A stretch of 5,352 nt of DNA. It comes from an uncultured Bacilli bacterium (GTDB lineage: Bacteria; Bacillota_I; Bacilli_A; RF39; UBA660). The DNA is taken from positions 1 to 5,352 of the forward strand of contig CANPXQ010000068.1 of the NCBI GenBank assembly GCA_947586295.1, in the 5' to 3' direction. Below the pieces are notes generated by a model. It saw nothing but the letters and a program-made list of their open reading frames with translations. It was not told the origin of the DNA and did not search any database. This document shows positions 1 through 5,352 of the stretch, piece after piece (the stretch's first letter is position 1; every line of letters starts with the position of its first letter). Made by a program: the position numbers and the translations under genes.

Positions 1-287
1 CAAACTACATCTGTCGTATATCTTTTAGTACCATCTTGAGCATCATAACTACTATTTCTTATTCTTCCCGTAACAGAAATTAAAGAACCTTTATGACAAT
101 ATCTATTAATTGTATTCGCTAATTTATTAAAAGCCACACAATTAATAAATTCCGTTTCTCTTTCGCCATTACGACTTACAAAATCACTTTGGCAAGCTAG
201 AGAAAAACGAGCAATTTCCACATTACTTTGACTCATTCTAGATTCAGGATCTCGAGTTAACCTTCCAGTTAATATTACTTTATTCAT
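1..287 (-). CDS. ssb: Single-stranded DNA-binding protein SSB, N-terminal part (cut by window edge)
   Basis: Bacterial SSB coats single-stranded DNA during replication, repair and recombination, normally as a homotetramer of OB folds. The visible 95 codons start MNKVILTGRLTRDPE, matching the family's MNxVxLxGRLxxDPE opening. They continue with ARFSLAC, the FINCVAF strand and KGSLISVTGRI, which together cover most of the OB fold. The C-terminal linker and acidic tip lie beyond the left edge. The usual tryptophan of the FINCVxW motif is phenylalanine here (residue 53), and there are three cysteines (32, 50, 64). The start is the ATG two bases after the rpsF stop (TAATAATG), with a modest GTGAG-type ribosome site inside the rpsF end. 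It is therefore co-transcribed and probably translationally coupled with rpsF. In Bacillota the order is rpsF-ssb-rpsR, so rpsR is expected just outside. The family assignment is secure. Confidence 0.96.
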   Translation of the reverse strand, partial: MNKVILTGRLTRDPESRMSQSNVEIARFSLACQSDFVSRNGERETEFINCVAFNKLANTINRYCHKGSLISVTGRIRNSSYDAQDGTKRYTTDVV

Positions 288-289
288 TA

Positions 290-580
290 TTACTCACTTT
301 CTATTTTAATAATCAAATGTCTTAAAACATTTTCATTAATAGACACTTTACGATCGAATTCTTTAATAGTATCGTGGTCAGTTTCAACTTTTAAGACATA
401 ATAAAACCCACTTAATTCCTTATTAATTGGATAGGCAAGTTTCTTTCTGCCCATTTCTGTCATTTCGATAACTTTAGATTTCTTACCGTTTATTAATTTC
501 TTCAATTCTTCAGCAGTTTTTTTAATTTCACTTTCTTCTAATGAAGTTTTAATAATAAACATAATTTCGTATTTAGTCAT
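290..580 (-). CDS. rpsF: 30S ribosomal protein bS6
   Basis: bS6 is a small-subunit ribosomal protein that binds the central domain of 16S rRNA together with bS18. The 96-residue product has the usual length and family landmarks: the opening MTKYEIMFII, the central GRKKLAYPI strand, SGFYYVLKVE, EFDRKVSINENVLRHLI and an acidic-ended C-terminus. Two tandem ATG codons are available (581-583 and 578-580). I chose the second because it lies seven bases from the AGGAGG at 588-593, while the first lies only four away, and because its protein start aligns with MRKYE of B. subtilis S6. The longer alternative adds one methionine. It is the first gene of the rpsF-ssb unit, with a strong promoter and a structured leader upstream. 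Confidence 0.97.
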   Translation of the reverse strand: MTKYEIMFIIKTSLEESEIKKTAEELKKLINGKKSKVIEMTEMGRKKLAYPINKELSGFYYVLKVETDHDTIKEFDRKVSINENVLRHLIIKIESE

Positions 581-583
581 CAT

Positions 584-643
584 TTCACCTCCTTATGGTC
601 TTTTGGCTTCAAAACGAAGCAAGGAGTAAACTTTTTTTTACTC
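584..643 (-). promoter_or_regulatory. Structured 5' leader of rpsF, possible autoregulatory switch
   Basis: This is the region between the predicted transcription start (about 643) and rpsF. Three pairings are visible on the minus strand. Hairpin A pairs GAGTAAA (637-643) with TTTACTC (624-630) around a six-base loop. Hairpin B pairs GCTTC (616-620) with GAAGC (606-610). An outer stem pairs CTCCTT (621-626) with AAGGAG (589-594), enclosing hairpin B and masking the Shine-Dalgarno site. Hairpin A and the outer stem share bases 624-626, so they cannot fully coexist. Known biology: in several bacteria the S6:S18 complex binds the rpsF leader and represses translation. The CCG trinucleotide reported for that motif is not present here; the nearest match is ACCA before the ribosome site. 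The complementarities are seen directly; the regulatory role is inference. Confidence 0.5.
586..594 (-). promoter_or_regulatory. Strong Shine-Dalgarno site of rpsF, decides the start
   Basis: On the minus strand this reads AAGGAGGTG, an almost full match to the 16S anti-Shine-Dalgarno sequence. Its spacing favours the second of the two tandem ATGs. Its AAGGAG part is exactly complementary to CTCCTT at 621-626 in the same leader, so it could be masked. Confidence 0.9.
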
Positions 644-649
644 GCCGTT

Positions 650-678
650 ATTATAACAAATATATGTTTTAAATTCAA
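650..678 (-). promoter_or_regulatory. Sigma-A-type promoter of rpsF-ssb
   Basis: A -35 box TTGAAT (673-678) and a consensus -10 box TATAAT (650-655) are separated by exactly 17 bases. A TG one base upstream of the -10 gives an extended -10 (TGTTATAAT). A run of seven A's (680-686) just upstream of the -35 could act as a small UP element. The predicted start is near 642-643, giving a leader of about 60 bases. The -35 lies only 13 bases after the acyltransferase stop. Confidence 0.85.
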
Positions 679-691
679 CTTTTTTTCCCAA

Positions 692-1780
692 TTAAGCTAC
701 TTTTTTTACTTTTTTAGGTAACTTTTTTACTTCCTTTTTATTTTTTCTAAATACTGGAGTTACAAAATAATCATCGATATATAGCAATATGAATGCCCAA
801 CAAGTACTAAATGATATATTAAATATTATACTTGGTACATATGGCATTTCTGGGAATAAATAAGCTAATAAATAAATAAAGCCAATATGACTAACATAAA
901 AATATAAAGATAATCTACCTAAAAGATTTAAAGCTACACTATCATTATACAAAACAGATATATAATCTTTATTAATTAATAAAATAGTTGTAAATACAAA
1001 TAATATTAAATCATAAACTTCATTATTCCAACTAGCATTATGTACCCAGAAATAAAGAATAAGCATCGCTAGAGTAATATGTAGTATACTCATAATCATT
1101 GTTACATTTTCAGTAAATTTTTTCTTTTTAAAATAATCTACAATATAATACATTAACATACCTAACATCATACCAGCCATTAGGATTAACATATTAGCCG
1201 GTACCATACCAACTAAAACAACGCCATCCGCACTTGTAGCCGACAAATGTAAGATGCCATATACCCAAATAATAAATAAAACCGCTATAAATCGAAATAA
1301 ATCTTCACTTTTACTAACTATATAATAAAGAATATAGCCGACAACAAATAATGCCGAAATATACCATAAAGGACTATTCCATAAAGTAGAAAAATTCATA
1401 CTTAATTGACTTATACCTAAAAATTCAAAAATAGAATTCATAAATATTGTTAATAGTTCATTAAAGGGAGTCTTAGCAACCACATTTCTGATAACAAAAG
1501 CTAAAAGTACACCACTAAATAAAGCCGGATATAAAGCGTTTATTCTTTTTTTAGTATAATTCCAAGCATTTACAGATGGTGCCTTATTTTCTTTATTTTT
1601 CTTGTAATTAGCCATTAGAAAATAACCTGATAAAAACATAAAGAAAGCTAAAAACTTAGATCCTGTAAATAATAAATTAACATCATTTTTGTTCCATATT
1701 ATTTGGTTTAAATGACCAATCGCAATACCAATTGTAAAAATATATCTCCACAATTCTATAGCGGAATTTTTCTTTTCCAT
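692..1780 (-). CDS. Acyltransferase-3 family integral membrane protein (probable O-acyltransferase)
   Basis: Family members are multi-pass membrane enzymes that transfer acyl (often acetyl) groups from the cytoplasmic side onto surface polysaccharides, peptidoglycan or other envelope molecules. The 362-residue protein has about ten hydrophobic segments and family landmarks in order: IELWRYIFTIGIAIGHLNQ with Arg12 and the candidate catalytic His23; FFMFLSGYFL (46-55); KKRINALYP (77-85), the R...YP element; PLWYISALFV (137-146); and RLSLYFYVSHIGF near the end, with His298. The C-terminal tail is lysine-rich and probably cytoplasmic. The ATG overlaps the stop of the upstream gene by one base (TAATG), with GAGGGTGA as the ribosome site, so the two genes are likely co-translated. 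The acceptor cannot be read from the sequence; a sugar polymer is most likely from the family. No hairpin terminator follows the stop, so readthrough into rpsF is possible. Confidence 0.88.
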   Translation of the reverse strand: MEKKNSAIELWRYIFTIGIAIGHLNQIIWNKNDVNLLFTGSKFLAFFMFLSGYFLMANYKKNKENKAPSVNAWNYTKKRINALYPALFSGVLLAFVIRNVVAKTPFNELLTIFMNSIFEFLGISQLSMNFSTLWNSPLWYISALFVVGYILYYIVSKSEDLFRFIAVLFIIWVYGILHLSATSADGVVLVGMVPANMLILMAGMMLGMLMYYIVDYFKKKKFTENVTMIMSILHITLAMLILYFWVHNASWNNEVYDLILFVFTTILLINKDYISVLYNDSVALNLLGRLSLYFYVSHIGFIYLLAYLFPEMPYVPSIIFNISFSTCWAFILLYIDDYFVTPVFRKNKKEVKKLPKKVKKVA

Positions 1781-3045
1781 TAAAAATCACCCTCACTTAT
1801 TCCTAAAATATTAGTTAAATTCATCATTATACTTAATAAATCTTCTTCTGTTAAATCTTCTACTTCACCTACATTATTTAAAGCTACTTTAGATACTAAA
1901 TTATCGCCATAAGTCATATTTAAAGAACTACTTAAATTAATATTATTACCCTCTATATTAGATTGTCCATCTATCGTAATTTCATAATTATAAATATCTT
2001 TAGCTTTTATTTTGCCCTCAAGTTTTATATAATTATCACCATTTTGATAATTAATATTAAATTCATAATTATTATCATCAACTTTTTTTAAGCTAAAATC
2101 TAATAATTCATTATTTTCACTAATACTTAATTCTAATTTTTCATTATAATCATATTTAAGTGTAACTATTGGTTTTTCTAAATATAAAAAATATAACCGA
2201 ATACTATCTTTATTTTTATATAATTCCCAATTATATTCATCATTTTCTAAAGTATATTTTTCGCCATCATATTTTCCCGAGATTTTTCCAAATTCATTAG
2301 TAAATGAATATTCTATAAGTTTATCAGTCCAAGTATTAACTTTAACGATAATTTTTCCTGTCGGATAAAAACTTATATTATCCATTTCAAACATATCGGT
2401 TAAAACTTTTAATTTTTCATCATCCATTAATAACTTTTCAAATTTTTCATTAGCGTTTTTAGCACTTATTTCATCAAGTTCAATAGTATAAGTCTTTTCC
2501 TTTATATTATTAATTTTAGTTTCTAATTTCGCCTCTTTTAATCCTTCAAAATAGGCATCAACTATTTTTTTATACATATAATTATAATCGATATCCAAAA
2601 ACTCTAAATCTTTAATATTAAATTTTTCTTCGGTTGGAATATGTAATGTTTTATCTAGTAAATTACTATTTAAATATAAATTATCGTCTTGATAAATTAT
2701 CTTTCCATCCAATTTATTTAAATCATCACCATAATTTAAATCAATATTAAATATATTTTCTTTTGTTGATAAGGAAAGTGAATAATTGAATGGTCCTACT
2801 TCATTAACTACTAAATTTCCATTATATTTTATATCCTTACCCTTATAATCTTTAAATTCTAGAATATTATTATTTAAGGAAACAATTTCATTTTTCACTT
2901 GATTAATAAATTTTTCCGCATTTTTATAATAAAATAAATAAGCTAAAGTTCCACTTATCACAAGCAATATAATAAGGATTATGATAAGGGGAATAATCCA
3001 ATTTTGTTTAACTTCTTTTTCTTTAATTAATTCTTCTTCTTTCAC
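1780..3045 (-). CDS. Membrane-anchored extracytoplasmic protein of unknown function
   Basis: I do not recognise this family. The 421-residue protein has a short charged cytoplasmic N-terminus (1-14), one strong transmembrane segment (about 16-40, WIIPLIIILIILLVISGTLA) and a large domain outside the membrane. There is no lipobox and no cysteine anywhere. The outer domain is rich in N, K, D, E and Y and shows many alternating strand patterns separated by turns (NG, GD, DG), suggesting an extended beta-sheet fold. Two similar stretches, around LNYGDDL and MTYGDNL, hint at a repeated unit. The start is GTG with GGGAG seven bases upstream; the ATGs lie far inside. It is the first gene of a two-gene unit with the acyltransferase, which it overlaps by one base. 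Possible roles include a surface lipid- or glycan-interacting protein or a partner of the acyltransferase; both are guesses from context. Confidence 0.85.
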   Translation of the reverse strand: MKEEELIKEKEVKQNWIIPLIIILIILLVISGTLAYLFYYKNAEKFINQVKNEIVSLNNNILEFKDYKGKDIKYNGNLVVNEVGPFNYSLSLSTKENIFNIDLNYGDDLNKLDGKIIYQDDNLYLNSNLLDKTLHIPTEEKFNIKDLEFLDIDYNYMYKKIVDAYFEGLKEAKLETKINNIKEKTYTIELDEISAKNANEKFEKLLMDDEKLKVLTDMFEMDNISFYPTGKIIVKVNTWTDKLIEYSFTNEFGKISGKYDGEKYTLENDEYNWELYKNKDSIRLYFLYLEKPIVTLKYDYNEKLELSISENNELLDFSLKKVDDNNYEFNINYQNGDNYIKLEGKIKAKDIYNYEITIDGQSNIEGNNINLSSSLNMTYGDNLVSKVALNNVGEVEDLTEEDLLSIMMNLTNILGISEGDF

Positions 3046-3050
3046 TTTTT

Positions 3051-3058
3051 CACTCCCT
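3051..3058 (-). promoter_or_regulatory. Ribosome binding site supporting a GTG start
   Basis: The minus strand reads AGGGAGTG followed by AAAAA and then GTG at 3043-3045. The GGGAG core is seven bases from the GTG, a good distance. No ATG in the same frame occurs near it, which supports GTG as the true start of the anchored protein. Confidence 0.7.
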
Positions 3059-3061
3059 TTT

Positions 3062-3090
3062 ATTATATATTTATATTATCATATTTTAAA
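3062..3090 (-). promoter_or_regulatory. Candidate promoter for the anchored protein / acyltransferase unit
   Basis: A consensus -10 TATAAT (3062-3067) follows TTTAAA (3085-3090, four of six matches to a -35) with a 17-base spacer. A start near 3055 would cut into the ribosome site and leave a leader of only about ten bases. The alternative -10 GATAAT (3075-3080) would keep the ribosome site intact but has no good -35. The region is so AT-rich that chance matches are expected. A promoter somewhere here is likely because an apparent terminator lies just upstream. Confidence 0.4.
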
Positions 3091-3126
3091 AAAGAAAAAA
3101 AGCTATTTTAACTTTTTAAAATAACT
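3088..3126 (-). terminator. AT-rich intrinsic terminator after the RDD gene
   Basis: Immediately after the RDD stop codon (TAA, 3127-3129) the minus strand reads AGTTATTTTA, a six-base loop, then TAAAATAGCT. This forms a ten-pair stem (arms 3117-3126 and 3101-3110) with one U-G wobble. It is followed by a T6-C-T6 tract (3088-3100). Only one G-C pair supports the stem, so termination may be leaky. The layout and the long T tract fit rho-independent termination of the ychF / BI-1 / RDD transcript. Confidence 0.65.
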
Positions 3127-3726
3127 TTATTCAGTTTTTGATTCTACTTTCGTATTACCTAAAATATCGTGTAATCCCCGACCATCTTTTCTTAACATTA
3201 CCATCATAAATATAATACATTCAACAATAGTTTCACTCATTCCTACAAAATAACTATAAATGCTATAACTATGTGGGTTTAAAAAATATGGTCCTACTAA
3301 AGATAATAAGCGAAATATAATACTATTTAAAATTACACTTCTTAATACAAAATGCTCTACATTTATCTTTTTACTATTATTACTTACTACTCTTAATTTA
3401 AATAACTTTTTTCCTAATGTTTCTCCTTTATTAAAATATTGAAAAACACCAAAGTAAACAATAATTAAAACGATTAATACACTATTTATAATAACACTAT
3501 TACGGGCTAAGTTATAATTAATTTCTTCGGAAGTTTTTAAAAAAGTTTCTTCATCTATTTCATCATTTTGAAAACTTTCTTGTAATTTAACAAGCTCATC
3601 ATAATTCTTCATATACTTTTCGTAATAAGGATTAGTAGTTTGATTATAAGTTAATATATTTACTATTAACATAATAAAGAAAAAATCTACTATCCAAGCT
3701 ATAACTCTTTTAAAACCATTATTCAT
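3127..3726 (-). CDS. RDD-family integral membrane protein
   Basis: RDD proteins are small multi-pass membrane proteins named for conserved Arg and Asp residues; most have no defined function, though some have been linked to ion transport or stress tolerance. The 199-residue product shows the first-helix pattern RVIAWIVDFFF (Arg7, Asp14), the conserved GETLGKKLFKLRVV segment after the second helix (101-114), and the C-terminal DGRGLHDILGNTKV (181-194). Four membrane segments lie at roughly 9-26, 78-98, 127-147 and 158-178. A long charged loop (about 30-75) separates the first two. The start ATG overlaps the stop of the BI-1 gene by one base (TAATG) with only a weak GAG-type ribosome site, suggesting translational coupling. 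Its stop is followed directly by the terminator. Family membership is firm; the substrate is unknown. Confidence 0.9.
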   Translation of the reverse strand: MNNGFKRVIAWIVDFFFIMLIVNILTYNQTTNPYYEKYMKNYDELVKLQESFQNDEIDEETFLKTSEEINYNLARNSVIINSVLIVLIIVYFGVFQYFNKGETLGKKLFKLRVVSNNSKKINVEHFVLRSVILNSIIFRLLSLVGPYFLNPHSYSIYSYFVGMSETIVECIIFMMVMLRKDGRGLHDILGNTKVESKTE

Positions 3727-4367
3727 TAGTTATCACTCTTTCCAAAGATTGAAAGTAAATGGATAAAAATATTAATAAAGTCTAAATATAAATCCAATGC
3801 CCCCATAATCGCTAAATTATTTATAGGTAAATCCAAAGTACTTAATCTTTTTAATTTACTTACATCATAAATTGTAATCCCTATAAATAATATTACACAT
3901 ATAATTGATAAAACAAATTCTAAAGTAGAACTTCCAATAAATATATTAACAATACCAACTATTAATACTACTAATAAACCTATTAAAAAATAATTACCTA
4001 GTTTGCTTAAATCAACTTTAGATAAATATCCTAATAAAGCTAAAAGTAAGAAAAATACCGCTGAAATAGCAAAAACAAATATAATACTTTTTAAATCATA
4101 ATAAATAAAAATAGAAGAAAAAGTTAAACCACTTATAAAAGAATATAAAAGAAAACAACATTTAGCAGTAGTTGGCTTCATCTTCATAACTCTAACTGAT
4201 AAAAAGATAACTACTAATAATTCCACAATTGCGAAAATAATATACCAAGGTCCTTGATAAATATTTTCATACATTACTTGGCTATTACTAACAAATAAGC
4301 CAACTCCAAAAGTAACTAGCAATCCTAAAGCCATCCATAAAAAGACTTTACGCATTAATTCATTCAT
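3726..4367 (-). CDS. Bax inhibitor-1 / YccA (TMBIM) family membrane protein
   Basis: TMBIM proteins are seven-helix membrane proteins; B. subtilis YetJ is a pH-sensitive calcium leak channel, and E. coli YccA interacts with the FtsH protease. The 213-residue product is of usual length and almost wholly hydrophobic. Family signatures are SGLTFSSIFIYY (79-90), IGITIYDVSKLKRL (162-175, like the family's YDTQKIK) and GALDLYLDFINIFIHLLSIFG (189-209, the characteristic C-terminal helix). Asp168 and Asp192 or Asp196 are candidates for the aspartate pair that gates YetJ-type channels. It starts at ATG with a strong AGGAGG four bases upstream that overlaps the ychF stop codon, so it is read from the ychF transcript. 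It overlaps the following RDD gene. Ion leak or protease modulation is inferred from the family only. Confidence 0.93.
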   Translation of the reverse strand: MNELMRKVFLWMALGLLVTFGVGLFVSNSQVMYENIYQGPWYIIFAIVELLVVIFLSVRVMKMKPTTAKCCFLLYSFISGLTFSSIFIYYDLKSIIFVFAISAVFFLLLALLGYLSKVDLSKLGNYFLIGLLVVLIVGIVNIFIGSSTLEFVLSIICVILFIGITIYDVSKLKRLSTLDLPINNLAIMGALDLYLDFINIFIHLLSIFGKSDN

Positions 4368-4371
4368 ATTT

Positions 4372-4378
4372 CCTCCTA
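4372..4378 (-). promoter_or_regulatory. Shine-Dalgarno site of the BI-1 gene fused to the ychF stop codon
   Basis: The minus strand reads TAGGAGG. Its first three bases are the ychF TAG stop, and AGGAGG is the ribosome site, four bases before the ATG at 4365-4367. Terminating ribosomes would sit on the next gene's initiation site. Confidence 0.85.
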
Positions 4379-5352
4379 TACATTAAATCTAAAATAACAT
4401 ATGTCTCCGTCTTTCATTATATACTCTTTTCCTTCAATTCGCAACTTACCGCTTTCTTTAACTTTCTTTTCATCTTTCAATTCCAATAAATCATCATAAC
4501 TCATAATTTCGGCTTTTATAAAACCTCTTTCAAAATCATTATGAATAATTCCGGCACATTCTGGAGCCTTCATTCCCTTGCGAAAAGTCCAAGCCCGGCA
4601 TTCATCCTTACCAGCAGTAAAGAAAGTAGCGAGTCCTAATAAATCATATGTAGCAAATATTAATTTATCTAATCCACTATTATTTATTCCAATAGATGCT
4701 AATAACTCATTTTTTTCTTCTAAAGCTAAATTAGCTAAATCTTCCTCCAGCTTGCAGCACATTACAATAACTCCATTTTTTTCTTTACCGGCATACTCTT
4801 TAACTTGTAAAGAATAATCATTATCTCCAACCGCTATAGTATCTTCATCAACATTAGCTACATATATAACGGGTTTTAATGTTAAAAAATTAAAATTTTT
4901 AAGAACTAATAATTCATCCGCCGTAAATTCTAAATTACGTAAAGGAATATTTTTTTCTAAAGCTTCCTTAGCTTTCTTTAATAATGAACATTCCAAAACT
5001 ATACTTTTTTCTTTCGTTGTATCAGCTTTTTTTTCTATTTTACCTAAACGATTAATAACGATATCATAATCTGCAAGTACTAATTCTACATTTATAATTT
5101 CAATATCGCGAATAGGATCAGTTTTACCACTAACGTGAGTTATATTAGCATCATCAAAGCATCGAACAACTTCTACTATTGCATCAACTTCCCGAATATA
5201 AGATAAAAACTTATTACCTAATCCTTCCCCATCATGAGCTCCTTTTACTAATCCCGCAATATCGGTAAATTCAAAAGTTGTAGGAATAACTCTTTCCGGT
5301 TCATATATACTTTTTAAATAATCTAATCTTTTATCAGGTACAAAAACTATTC
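4376..5352 (-). CDS. ychF: Redox/ribosome-associated ATPase YchF (OLA1 family), 5' end cut by window
   Basis: YchF is a conserved P-loop NTPase of the Obg/TRAFAC group that prefers ATP, binds ribosomes and is linked to oxidative stress responses. The frame stays open from the window edge to the TAG at 4376, about 324 codons of a usual 365 or so, so roughly 40 N-terminal residues with the P-loop are missing. Visible in order are PTTFEFTDIAGLVKGAHDG, with the G3 motif DIAG (5252-5263) followed by the hydrophobic Leu of HAS-type NTPases; GEGLGNKFL; VVRCFDD and NITHVSGKTDPIRDIE; the helical insert; VANVDE, with the NxxE motif (4844-4855) that gives ATP preference; and the C-terminal TGS domain with FTAGKDECRAWTFRKG and ending DGDICYFRFNV. 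No frameshift or internal stop is present; an internal TTG at 4994-4996 is not a start. It probably heads the transcript that includes the BI-1 and RDD genes. Confidence 0.97.
   Translation of the reverse strand, partial: IVFVPDKRLDYLKSIYEPERVIPTTFEFTDIAGLVKGAHDGEGLGNKFLSYIREVDAIVEVVRCFDDANITHVSGKTDPIRDIEIINVELVLADYDIVINRLGKIEKKADTTKEKSIVLECSLLKKAKEALEKNIPLRNLEFTADELLVLKNFNFLTLKPVIYVANVDEDTIAVGDNDYSLQVKEYAGKEKNGVIVMCCKLEEDLANLALEEKNELLASIGINNSGLDKLIFATYDLLGLATFFTAGKDECRAWTFRKGMKAPECAGIIHNDFERGFIKAEIMSYDDLLELKDEKKVKESGKLRIEGKEYIMKDGDICYFRFNV

Noticed and set aside
624..643. GAGTAAA/TTTACTC inverted repeat as a terminator
   Set aside because: Neither strand has a T tract after the repeat, and it lies just downstream of a strong promoter, so a leader structure is a better reading.
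692..740. Poly-A/T-rich end of the acyltransferase gene as a terminator
   Set aside because: The runs encode the lysine-rich C-terminal tail, and no inverted repeat precedes a T tract on the minus strand.
4578..4817. Plus-strand open frame of 79 codons inside ychF
   Set aside because: It lies entirely antisense to the well-conserved C-terminal half of ychF, its translation resembles no family, and it has no convincing ribosome site.
4994..4996. TTG as a start giving a 206-residue stand-alone gene
   Set aside because: The same frame continues upstream to the window edge without a stop, encoding typical YchF sequence including DIAGLVKGA. The short version would be only the C-terminal part of the protein.
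1..5352. Alternative genetic code (TGA = Trp) as in Mycoplasma-like relatives
   Set aside because: All genes are complete under the standard code. The tryptophan codons I checked are TGG, and no in-frame TGA or stop-split gene was seen.
1..5352. CRISPR array, tRNA/rRNA, insertion sequence or defence system
   Set aside because: No spaced direct repeats, tRNA-like cloverleaf, transposase or nuclease motifs were found; nearly all sequence is covered by the seven genes.

Overview
The window is a compact, very AT-rich stretch of a low-GC Gram-positive (Bacillota) chromosome. All seven supported genes lie on the minus strand, so the window is best read from high to low coordinates. Support for the lineage comes from strong AGGAGG-type ribosome binding sites, the ychF / rpsF / ssb neighbourhood typical of Bacilli (in Bacillus subtilis ychF sits just upstream of rpsF-ssb-rpsR), heavy use of AT-rich codons, and TAA or TAG stops. 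Tryptophan is written TGG in the genes checked and no gene contains an in-frame TGA, so the standard bacterial code fits and there is no sign of the Mycoplasma code. An uncultured gut Bacilli lineage (RF39- or Erysipelotrichales-like) is a plausible guess, but it is inference.

Layout: (1) At the right edge is the 3' part of ychF, the ribosome-associated OLA1/YchF ATPase, cut by the window before its P-loop. (2) Tightly coupled to it are a Bax inhibitor-1 (TMBIM) family membrane protein and an RDD-family membrane protein, followed by a weak AT-rich intrinsic terminator. (3) A second unit has its own candidate promoter. It encodes a single-pass membrane-anchored extracytoplasmic protein of unknown function and an acyltransferase-3 family membrane protein, joined by a one-base TAATG overlap. 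(4) A third unit starts from a near-consensus sigma-A-type promoter and encodes ribosomal protein bS6 (rpsF) and single-stranded DNA-binding protein (ssb, cut at the left edge). The next gene beyond the edge is probably rpsR, by analogy with other Bacillota.

The housekeeping genes (ychF, rpsF, ssb) handle translation and DNA replication. The four genes between ychF and rpsF are all membrane or cell-surface proteins and look like an insertion into an otherwise conserved neighbourhood. The most interesting non-coding element is the roughly 60-nt rpsF leader. It can fold into two mutually exclusive structures, one of which would hide the ribosome binding site. There are no RNA genes, mobile elements, CRISPR arrays or gene-free stretches above 300 bases. 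No clearly novel multi-gene system is evident.
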